From the NCBI GenBank assembly GCA_903957465.1, contig CAJBPJ010000188.1, positions 1 to 5,792 of the forward strand: 5,792 nt of DNA, given 5' to 3'. The position numbers were made by a program, and so were the translations under genes. Below are positions 1-5,505 of the stretch, one piece after another. Source of the DNA: an uncultured Opitutia bacterium. GTDB taxonomy: Bacteria; Verrucomicrobiota; Verrucomicrobiia; Opitutales; UBA953. The notes beneath the pieces are model-generated. The model was given only the letters and a program-made list of their open reading frames with translations. It did no database searches and was not told the DNA's origin. The first letter of the stretch is position 1; every line of letters starts with the position of its first letter.

Positions 1-1
1 C

Positions 2-1729
2 CGTGCGCGCGGATTTTTGGACGTTGAAGTCGATTCGACGGACGCAGCTACACAATGCACCGTGCGCGATGTTTCTGGCGACCAAGGCTGGGTGGATGTC
101 GTCTACCGCATTCAAGAAGGTCGGCGCTACGTGGTTGGAGATGTGCAGGTGAGCGGTAACGAGCTTGGCAAGAGCGAAGGTTCGCCTTTCCGCACAGAGA
201 AACTGCTCAAGCTCATTGCTAACCAGGCCGAAGACGCTGGTCTCATCAGTTCGGGAACCGACCAGCTTGCCCCGGGCTCTTGGTATAGTTCCGCCGCGGT
301 TGAAGTCGCCGTGGACAAGGTTCGTGCTGCCTATGGCAGTCGCGGCTACCTCGACGTTCAAATTGGCGTTGTCCGTACGCCCAATCTTTCGACGGGTGCA
401 ATCGATGTGCGCTTTGAAATTCGCGAAAGCAATCCAAGCACTGTCCGACAAGTTTTAATTGAAGGAAATACCAAGACGCGCTCGACCGTGATTGCTCGAG
501 AACTCGCTTTAGCGCCTGGCGACCTCTTTGACCTGCAGGCTGCCCGTCGTACCGAAAGCCGACTGCGCAATACGCGTTTCTTTGAAAGTGTACGCGTTAC
601 GCCAGTACCAACGCCAATCCCTGATCAGCGCGACATGTTGATTGCCTTGAAGGAAGGGCCAACAGGGATGGTTTCATTCGGCGCTGGTTTCAGCTCCGTT
701 GAGCAGCTCGTTGGATTCGTTGAATACTCGGAAGGTAATTTTGACGCCTTTAACCCTGAAGGATGGTTCCGCGGGGGTGGCCAAAAGTTCCGTTTACGTG
801 TTTCTGGCGGAAATCTTTCCAATTCGATTGAGCACAGTTTCGAAGAGCCGGCTCTTTGGGAGCGCGACTTATCGGTTGGTTACAATATTTACCAACGCTA
901 CTCAGGCTATCAATCAAGCTACTACGATCTTAATACGCGCGGTTTCGACGTCTATGCCCGTCGTAATATTTTTGGAATTCAGTCGCGACTTTCCGTCGGC
1001 ACTCGGTCCGTCGAGTTGACGAGCGTGAATGCAGCAGTGGTTCCGCCGGACGTTATTTTAGAATCTGGTCAAAAAAGATCCATTCCCGAAGTGATGCTTT
1101 CGTTGGTGCGCGATACGCGCGACGAGTTCATGTTCCCAACGCGCGGCTACCGTGTTGCCCTGACCAACACCTACGCTGGAGGCGGACTGGGCGGGGACGT
1201 GGATTATCTAAAAACAGATTTACGCATGGGCCGCTGGTTCCTTATTTCCCGCGAAGCCAATCAAACGATTTCGTTCTATGCACGTACGGGTACCTATCAG
1301 CCTAACGCAGCGGTACCGTTCTATGAACGTCAAGAATTAGGCGGAGCCTATGACTTGCGCGGATTTAAATATAACTATGTCGGCGCGCCGGATACATTCC
1401 AGACAGGTGCGACTACGGCACTCTATCAGCCAGTGGGCGGTCTGACTTATGGTTTATTTACCGCTGAGTATACCATTCAGGCTTCCGACACCTTGCGGTG
1501 GGCTCTTTTCACGGATTGGGGCTTCGTAAATAAAGAAGCGAATGATTTCTCCACGAGCGATATGAATGGCGACTATGGTATCGGTCTGCGCATTCTTTTG
1601 GGAGGGGCTGTTCTACGATTGGACTTCGGATTCCCGCTTTCGCCAACGACTGTTCAGACGCCCACCGGGCCTCAGACAGTGAATGATGACGGGATGCAGT
1701 TGAACTTCAGTTTCGGCACCTCGTTCTAA
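2..1729 (+). CDS. bamA: Outer-membrane protein assembly factor BamA (Omp85 family), 5'-truncated by the window edge
   Basis: Central subunit of the BAM complex, which folds and inserts beta-barrel proteins into the outer membrane. The reading frame is open from base 2 and already inside a POTRA domain (RARGFLDVEV), so the TTG at 17 is not the start and the true start lies upstream. Counting residues from base 17, I see the end of one POTRA (to about 36), a second POTRA (about 38-137, with the typical GSRGYLDV) and the last POTRA (about 142-215, VRQVLIEGNTKTR to LKEGPTG). The 16-strand-type barrel follows (216-570). Barrel hallmarks are the DTRDEFMFPTRGYR segment (365-379), the LRGF motif (447-450, the L6 loop VRGF/I equivalent) and a C-terminal beta-signal ending in Phe. 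The penultimate POTRA carries an extra segment near residues 68-83. Its position before ompH and lpxD is the standard envelope-cluster order. Family assignment is very secure. Confidence 0.97.
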   Translation, partial: RARGFLDVEVDSTDAATQCTVRDVSGDQGWVDVVYRIQEGRRYVVGDVQVSGNELGKSEGSPFRTEKLLKLIANQAEDAGLISSGTDQLAPGSWYSSAAVEVAVDKVRAAYGSRGYLDVQIGVVRTPNLSTGAIDVRFEIRESNPSTVRQVLIEGNTKTRSTVIARELALAPGDLFDLQAARRTESRLRNTRFFESVRVTPVPTPIPDQRDMLIALKEGPTGMVSFGAGFSSVEQLVGFVEYSEGNFDAFNPEGWFRGGGQKFRLRVSGGNLSNSIEHSFEEPALWERDLSVGYNIYQRYSGYQSSYYDLNTRGFDVYARRNIFGIQSRLSVGTRSVELTSVNAAVVPPDVILESGQKRSIPEVMLSLVRDTRDEFMFPTRGYRVALTNTYAGGGLGGDVDYLKTDLRMGRWFLISREANQTISFYARTGTYQPNAAVPFYERQELGGAYDLRGFKYNYVGAPDTFQTGATTALYQPVGGLTYGLFTAEYTIQASDTLRWALFTDWGFVNKEANDFSTSDMNGDYGIGLRILLGGAVLRLDFGFPLSPTTVQTPTGPQTVNDDGMQLNFSFGTSF

Positions 1730-1805
1730 GGTTAGGCCAGGCAAAAAGGGGGTTCTTTCTTAGGGTTGCCAACCCTTGGGCTCTCGTCTCTGCTTACCCA
1801 TCCCC

Positions 1806-2369
1806 ATGAAAACCCTCACCGCACTCCTCTCGATGGCAGCTGTTGTCGTTACAGCAGGTAACCCCCCTAAGACGGGCGTCGTCGATATTAACGAGATCAC
1901 CAAAAAGTATAACAAAGCCGTTGAGCAACAGGCTAGCATTCAAAAAAGCGTGGATGCCGGCAAAGTCACTCTTCAGGACAAGCTGGATGAAGTTCAGCGC
2001 TTAAAGGAAGATCTTGTTGATACCCAAAAGCGCGCACAATCACCTTTGCTCAGCGAGTCTGGTAAACAGCAAATCGCAGGCGAGTTTAAGGTTAAAGAAG
2101 AGCAGTTCCGCCAAAAGTACACGGCACTCCAACAGCTCGATCAAGAAGTGGGTAAAACCATTCAAGGTCGCATTCAGGAAATGAGTCGTGCACTGGATGC
2201 AGACATTCGTCCTGCCGTTGAAAAAATTGCGAAGTCCAAGGGCCTTGACGTTATCCTTCCAAAGGGTGGCTTGCTCTATAGCGACGCCTCGCTCGACATC
2301 ACCGATGCGGTGATTGCAGAGCTCAACGCCAATTATAAGTCCGGCGCTCCCAGCCCAGCCGCCAAATAA
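1806..2369 (+). CDS. ompH: OmpH/Skp-family periplasmic chaperone
   Basis: Probable periplasmic holdase that binds unfolded outer-membrane proteins on their way to BamA. The ATG at 1806 gives 187 residues. It opens with a short Sec signal peptide (MKTLTALLSMAAVVVTA, likely cut after VTA near residue 17), leaving a mature protein of about 170 residues, normal for Skp/OmpH. An in-frame TTG at 1776 would put ten extra residues (GSRLCLPIP-type) before the signal peptide, so I reject it. Residues about 31-130 are charged and heptad-like (rich in K, E, Q, D), consistent with the long helical tentacles of the family. The C-terminal part, KSKGLDVILPKGGLLYSD followed by DITDAVIAELN, matches the conserved OmpH end. 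It lies 76 bases after bamA and is followed by a strong terminator hairpin. No Shine-Dalgarno is visible; the bases before the ATG are pyrimidine-rich. The low sequence conservation of the family makes the exact symbol (ompH or skp) a convention. Confidence 0.9.
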   Translation: MKTLTALLSMAAVVVTAGNPPKTGVVDINEITKKYNKAVEQQASIQKSVDAGKVTLQDKLDEVQRLKEDLVDTQKRAQSPLLSESGKQQIAGEFKVKEEQFRQKYTALQQLDQEVGKTIQGRIQEMSRALDADIRPAVEKIAKSKGLDVILPKGGLLYSDASLDITDAVIAELNANYKSGAPSPAAK

Positions 2370-2378
2370 GTGACCGAC

Positions 2379-2408
2379 GCGCCCCTGCCCAGCAGGGGCG
2401 CTTTGTTT
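2379..2408 (+). terminator. Rho-independent terminator between ompH and lpxD
   Basis: A perfect 10-bp inverted repeat (GCGCCCCTGC, 2379-2388, and GCAGGGGCGC, 2392-2401) with a three-base loop (CCA; or five bases if the inner pair opens) is followed directly by a T-rich tract, TTTGTTT (2402-2408). The stem has 9 G-C pairs of 10. It starts nine bases after the ompH stop codon and ends seven bases before the lpxD ATG. The structure is typical of an intrinsic terminator; its efficiency cannot be judged by eye. Because lpxD follows at once, it may attenuate rather than fully stop transcription. Confidence 0.85.
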
Positions 2409-2415
2409 GCATAAG

Positions 2416-3477
2416 ATGAAACTTTCTCTCACCATCGACCAAGTCGCCAGCCTTACCGAGGCGGTGTCAGTCGAGGGTGAGGCGGGGGCTCGTTCACGTG
2501 TGCTTATGGGGATTGCAGCACTTGCGGACGCGAGTGCTGAAGATCTCTCTTTTTTGGCAAACCCTCGTTACGTCGAGGAGCTTGCGAGTTCGCGTGCCGG
2601 TGCGGTCTTGGTTGCTGTCGATCACCCGGGTAAACCTTTAGCGGGCCAAATCTATATCCGTGTGGCCAAGCCCTCATATGCTTTGGCTTTAGTCTGCGCT
2701 TCGATTGAAGCGCGACTCTGGCCGAGACCTGCTGCGGGAATTCACCCAACTGCCTCGATTGATCCGAAGGCCCGTGTTGATGCCACTGCGAGTATCGGCC
2801 CAGGTTGCACGGTAATGGCGGATTCTACGATTGGCGCACATGCCGTGCTTGAAGCACAATGTCACATCGGCATCGGTGCACGTATTGGATCTGAAAGTTG
2901 GCTGAAGGCTCGCGCAACGGTTTCGGATTACTGTGTCGTCGGTGCGCGTTGTCGTTTGCAAAGCGGCGTCGTGGTCGGTTCAGATGGTTTTGGTTACGAG
3001 CCAGTGGGTGAGCGTATCGAGCGCATCCCGCAAATTGGTTACGTTGAGTTAGAAGACGATGTCGAGGTCGGTGCAAATACGACGCTCGATCGTGCTCGCT
3101 TTAGCCGCACCGTTATTGGTCGTGGCACGAAAATTGATAACTTAGTGCAAATTGCGCATAATGTGCGGATTGGTCGTCAGTGCCTGATTGCCGCGCAGGT
3201 TGGCGTTGCCGGTTCAACCGTCATGGGTGACGGGTGTGTTCTTGGCGGCCAAGCGGGCGTATCAGGCCATCTTCAGCTCGGCGACCGCGTTAAGCTTGGC
3301 GCCCAGGCAGGTCTTTTCGAGGATGTACCTGCCGATGGCTTTATGAATGGAACGCCGGCTATGCCGTTTGGCCTAGAGCGCCGGGTGGCCGTTCTGGCCC
3401 GTCGTTTGCCTGACCTCTTCAAAAAGGTTGATTCGCTCGCCGCGGCATTGGACTCTGTTCGTCAGTCCGCACCATGA
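2416..3477 (+). CDS. lpxD: UDP-3-O-acylglucosamine N-acyltransferase LpxD
   Basis: Third enzyme of lipid A synthesis: transfers a hydroxyacyl chain from ACP to the 2-amino group of UDP-3-O-acyl-glucosamine, in the cytoplasm. The ATG at 2416 gives 353 residues (usual size about 340-350). The N-terminal uridine-binding domain shows MGIAALADASAEDLSFLANP (31-50). From about residue 108 to 300 runs the left-handed beta-helix of hexapeptide repeats (IHPTASIDPKARV, IGPGCTV, IGRGTKI and others). Key segments are GSDGFGY (188-194), RIPQIGYVELEDDVEVGANTTLDR (203-226, conserved core) and DNLVQIAHN, whose His248 matches the catalytic His. NGTPAMP (311-317) precedes the C-terminal amphipathic helix (about 320-350) that contacts ACP in the family. 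A TTG three codons upstream (2407) lies inside the terminator T-tract and is unlikely to be the start. The stop codon overlaps the prs start by four bases. No lpxA, lpxC or lpxB is in view. Confidence 0.96.
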   Translation: MKLSLTIDQVASLTEAVSVEGEAGARSRVLMGIAALADASAEDLSFLANPRYVEELASSRAGAVLVAVDHPGKPLAGQIYIRVAKPSYALALVCASIEARLWPRPAAGIHPTASIDPKARVDATASIGPGCTVMADSTIGAHAVLEAQCHIGIGARIGSESWLKARATVSDYCVVGARCRLQSGVVVGSDGFGYEPVGERIERIPQIGYVELEDDVEVGANTTLDRARFSRTVIGRGTKIDNLVQIAHNVRIGRQCLIAAQVGVAGSTVMGDGCVLGGQAGVSGHLQLGDRVKLGAQAGLFEDVPADGFMNGTPAMPFGLERRVAVLARRLPDLFKKVDSLAAALDSVRQSAP

Positions 3478-4424
3478 GTTTGCCTCCTCTCAAGATTTTT
3501 ACCGGGAATGCCAACCCAGCTTTGGCTAAAGAGATTTGCGACGGACTCGGAGTGCCCCTCGGTGCAGCGACAGTGAAGCGCTTTGCGGACGGAGAAACCT
3601 TTGTGCAAATCAATGAAAACGTCCGCGGGTGCGACGTCTTCATTATTCAACCTACATGTATGCCTGCGAATGAGTGCATCATGGAATTGTTGATTATGGT
3701 GGATGCGATGCGCCGTGCTTCGGCTGATCGCATTACGGCAGTTATTCCTTTCTTTGGTTACGCACGTCAGGACCGTAAAGATAAGCCACGTGTGCCGATC
3801 ACAGCTAAGCTCGTCGCCAATTTGTTAACAGCGGCTGGCGTCAACCGCGTGCTCGCTGTTGATTTACACGCCCAACAAATTCAAGGATTCTTCGATATCC
3901 CAGTTGATCACCTTTTTGCTTCGCCAGTCTTTTACGCCCACATCCGCGGTAAGCCCTGGGTACGTGAGGCGACGGTATTCTCGCCAGACGTTGGTGGTTT
4001 GAAATACGCCGCTGCGGTAGCGGATATGCTCGGCTTGCCCTTTGGCTTTGTGGCTAAGCGCCGTACTAGCGACACCACTGTTGAAGCCACTAGCCTAGTG
4101 GGAGAAGTTGAAGGACGAGATATCTTGCTTGTAGACGACATGACAGAGACTGCGGGTACCTTGGTGGCTGCTGCAGAGTTGCTGAAGAAAAACGGTGCAC
4201 GTTCTGTGCGTGCACTGGTTTCCCACTGTATGCTGCAGGATGTCGCTTACGACCGCCTGCGGAATGGTCCAATCGATGAAGTCATCACGACTAACACTGT
4301 GCCGGTGACCCCCAAGGGTCTACCCATCACGGTGCTGTCGGTGGCGCCATTGCTTGCCGATGCGATTAAACGTATTCACGGCAACAGCAGCGTGACAGAC
4401 CTCTTTAAGATTAAAGGCTTCTAA
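3474..4424 (+). CDS. prs: Ribose-phosphate pyrophosphokinase (PRPP synthetase, class I)
   Basis: Makes 5-phosphoribosyl-1-pyrophosphate from ribose-5-phosphate and ATP, the precursor of purines, pyrimidines, histidine, tryptophan and NAD. The 316-residue length is exactly that of bacterial class I Prs. Visible family segments are FADGE (37-41), QINENVRG (45-52), IPFFGYARQDRKDKPRVPITAK (91-112, ATP/flexible region), VDLHAQQIQGFFDIPVDH (129-146, with His132 equivalent to the active-site His), SPDVGG (170-175), AKRR (194-197, with the catalytic-loop Lys195) and the PRPP-binding loop LVDDMTETAGTL (219-230). The end, SVTDLFKIKGF, resembles the usual SVSxLF tail. Two positions differ from the E. 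coli consensus: AKRR for DKRR and MTETAGT for MIDTGGT. Asp221 and Asp222 are kept, so I expect an active enzyme. The start overlaps the lpxD stop (ATGA), which implies translational coupling; a biochemical link to lipid A is not evident. Confidence 0.97.
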   Translation: MSLPPLKIFTGNANPALAKEICDGLGVPLGAATVKRFADGETFVQINENVRGCDVFIIQPTCMPANECIMELLIMVDAMRRASADRITAVIPFFGYARQDRKDKPRVPITAKLVANLLTAAGVNRVLAVDLHAQQIQGFFDIPVDHLFASPVFYAHIRGKPWVREATVFSPDVGGLKYAAAVADMLGLPFGFVAKRRTSDTTVEATSLVGEVEGRDILLVDDMTETAGTLVAAAELLKKNGARSVRALVSHCMLQDVAYDRLRNGPIDEVITTNTVPVTPKGLPITVLSVAPLLADAIKRIHGNSSVTDLFKIKGF

Positions 4425-4438
4425 GCTGTTCCGCTTAG
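4421..4438. terminator. Possible weak bidirectional hairpin between convergent prs and peroxiredoxin genes
   Basis: A perfect 6-bp inverted repeat, CTAAGC (4421-4426) and GCTTAG (4433-4438) with a six-base loop, spans the prs stop codon (TAA, 4422-4424) and lies ten bases beyond the peroxiredoxin stop. The two genes converge here with only 23 bases between them, where a shared terminator would be expected. Against this, the stem has only two G-C pairs, and neither strand has a proper T-tract after it. The symmetry is seen; the termination role is a guess. Confidence 0.3.
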
Positions 4439-4447
4439 GTTGGGCGC

Positions 4448-4960
4448 TTACTTGGTCTGACTCTCTAGGAAGTTCAACACGACCGACGCTTGGTCGGAAG
4501 TTGATGACTTTGGATCGACCCAGATGCACTTTCCGTCGCGGAAGAGGAATGCGGTGCGTGAAGCATAGCCCAATGTCGTGCTGACGCCGAAAGCTTTGCA
4601 GACTTCTTTGTTTTTATCGGCGAGCAAAGCAAAGGGCAGTTTGTATTTCTCCTTGAAGGCTTTCTGGTCTGCTTCGCTGTCGGTGCTAACGCCAAATACT
4701 TTGACCCCGCGTTTGCCCAATTCAGCCCAATTGTCACGGAGTGAACATCCTTGTTTGGTGCAGCCCGGTGTGTCGGCCTTGGGGTAGAAGTAGACCAGGA
4801 GTAGGCCTTTGGCGCCTTCTTTGGCCACGTCGACGGCTTGCCCGGTTTCATCGTTGCAGGTGACGGCTGGTACGGCGCTACCAACTTGGACGGGTTCAGG
4901 GCTGGAGGCCCCAAAGCAGGATAGGAGAGAGCAGGTCATAAGGGATAGGGTAAAGCGCAT
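4448..4960 (-). CDS. Exported Bcp/PrxQ-type thiol peroxidase, probable lipoprotein
   Basis: Peroxiredoxin of the AhpC/TSA superfamily that reduces hydrogen or organic peroxides with a cysteine thiol. The 170-residue product has the active-site motif YFYPKADTPGCTKQGCSLRD (57-76): P60, T64 and peroxidatic Cys67, with Cys72 five residues later as the probable resolving cysteine, the Bcp/PrxQ arrangement. Arg135 (SRTAFLF) fits the conserved active-site Arg. Unlike cytoplasmic Bcp, it begins with a short hydrophobic leader, MRFTLSLMTCSLLSC; LLSC at 12-15 resembles a lipobox, so Cys15 may be lipidated and the enzyme periplasm-facing. The Leu at -2 is not ideal for a lipobox. The in-frame TAA four codons before the ATG fixes this as the first possible start. 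There is no Shine-Dalgarno at a usable distance. It is convergent with prs and divergent from fabZ, so it is its own transcription unit, possibly stress-responsive, though no OxyR- or PerR-like site is recognised. Confidence 0.9.
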   Translation of the reverse strand: MRFTLSLMTCSLLSCFGASSPEPVQVGSAVPAVTCNDETGQAVDVAKEGAKGLLLVYFYPKADTPGCTKQGCSLRDNWAELGKRGVKVFGVSTDSEADQKAFKEKYKLPFALLADKNKEVCKAFGVSTTLGYASRTAFLFRDGKCIWVDPKSSTSDQASVVLNFLESQTK

Positions 4961-4988
4961 GAAGGAAGGTTAAGGCAAAATCTCCTTT

Positions 4989-5016
4989 TTGGCAAATGCA
5001 GGCGTCGGATGATAAG
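4989..5016 (+). promoter_or_regulatory. Candidate sigma-70-type promoter for fabZ-fabI
   Basis: TTGGCA (4989-4994; five of six matches to TTGACA) and GATAAG (5011-5016; four of six to TATAAT) are separated by 16 bases. Transcription would begin near 5023, which is downstream of the ATG at 5009 and upstream of the ATG at 5060, in agreement with the chosen fabZ start. It lies in the 99-base divergent region between the peroxiredoxin gene and fabZ, where promoters for both must sit. Short hexamer matches occur by chance, so this is only a candidate. Confidence 0.4.
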
Positions 5017-5059
5017 AGCAGATTGCCTAAAGCCTGTCGACCGCCTACCCATATGGCGC

Positions 5060-5497
5060 ATGCTTGACCCAAAGTCTGTCATTCCTCACCGCCCGCCTTT
5101 TCTGTTTATCGATGAGGTTGTCGAACTCGACGCGGAGCACGCTGTGTGTGCGCGAACATTTCGCGCTGATGAGAGCTTTTATGAGGGTCATTACCCTGGG
5201 AGTCCAATCACGCCTGGGGTTTTGCTTTGCGAATCTGTTTTTCAGGCGGGGGCTATTTTTCTTACCAAACGCTTAGAGTCTCAAGGTCAGACGGCTGAAG
5301 GAAAAACGCCGGTTCTTTGTCGGATTGAAGAAGCGAAATTTAAAGGCATGGTTTTTCCGGGAGACCGTGTGACGATTGAGGTTCGTCCGGTTGAAACCCT
5401 GCAACAATTTCACTTTATGACTGGGACAGTGCGTAAAGACGGTAAGGCTGTACTTACGATTCGCTACGCACTCGCTCTAATCGACAAAACCAACTGA
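5060..5497 (+). CDS. fabZ: (3R)-hydroxyacyl-ACP dehydratase FabZ
   Basis: Removes water from 3-hydroxyacyl-ACP to give trans-2-enoyl-ACP in fatty-acid elongation; cytoplasmic hot-dog-fold enzyme. The ATG at 5060 gives 145 residues beginning MLDPKSVIPHRPPFLFIDEV, which lines up with the family start (IPHRxPFLxVD at residues 8-18). The longer frame from ATG 5009 adds 17 residues (MIRADCLKPVDRLPIWR) that do not look like FabZ and overlap a candidate promoter. The active site is GHYPGSPITPGVLLCES (43-59): His44 and Glu58, 14 apart as in the family; Glu rather than Asp favours FabZ over FabA. KFKGMVFPGDRV matches the conserved KFRxPVxPGD strand. It stands alone rather than fused to lpxC, as it often is in Bacteroidota and some PVC relatives. 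fabI starts eight bases after its stop, so the two are probably co-transcribed. Confidence 0.94.
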   Translation: MLDPKSVIPHRPPFLFIDEVVELDAEHAVCARTFRADESFYEGHYPGSPITPGVLLCESVFQAGAIFLTKRLESQGQTAEGKTPVLCRIEEAKFKGMVFPGDRVTIEVRPVETLQQFHFMTGTVRKDGKAVLTIRYALALIDKTN

Positions 5498-5505
5498 ATA
5501 CCTCC

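Noticed and set aside
17..19. TTG at 17 as the start of bamA
   Set aside because: The frame is open to base 2 and encodes typical POTRA residues (GFLDV) across this point, so the gene continues upstream.
1762..1776. Small hairpin AGGGTT-GCC-AACCCT between bamA and ompH, as a terminator
   Set aside because: Six-bp stem with no T-tract after it (TGGGCTCTCG follows); may be chance or a minor RNA structure.
2040..2435. 131-codon open frame on the minus strand over ompH
   Set aside because: It runs antisense through a well-supported gene and the terminator hairpin, and its product has no recognisable domain or signal.
4474..4914. 146-codon open frame on the minus strand in another frame of the peroxiredoxin gene
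   Set aside because: The alternative frame carries the clear PGCTKQGC peroxiredoxin motif; this one shows only a low-complexity K/S/P-rich product.
4981..4986. AGGAGA on the minus strand as the ribosome binding site of the peroxiredoxin gene
   Set aside because: It lies about 20 bases before the ATG at 4960, too far, and the frame has a TAA in between, so no nearer start exists for it.
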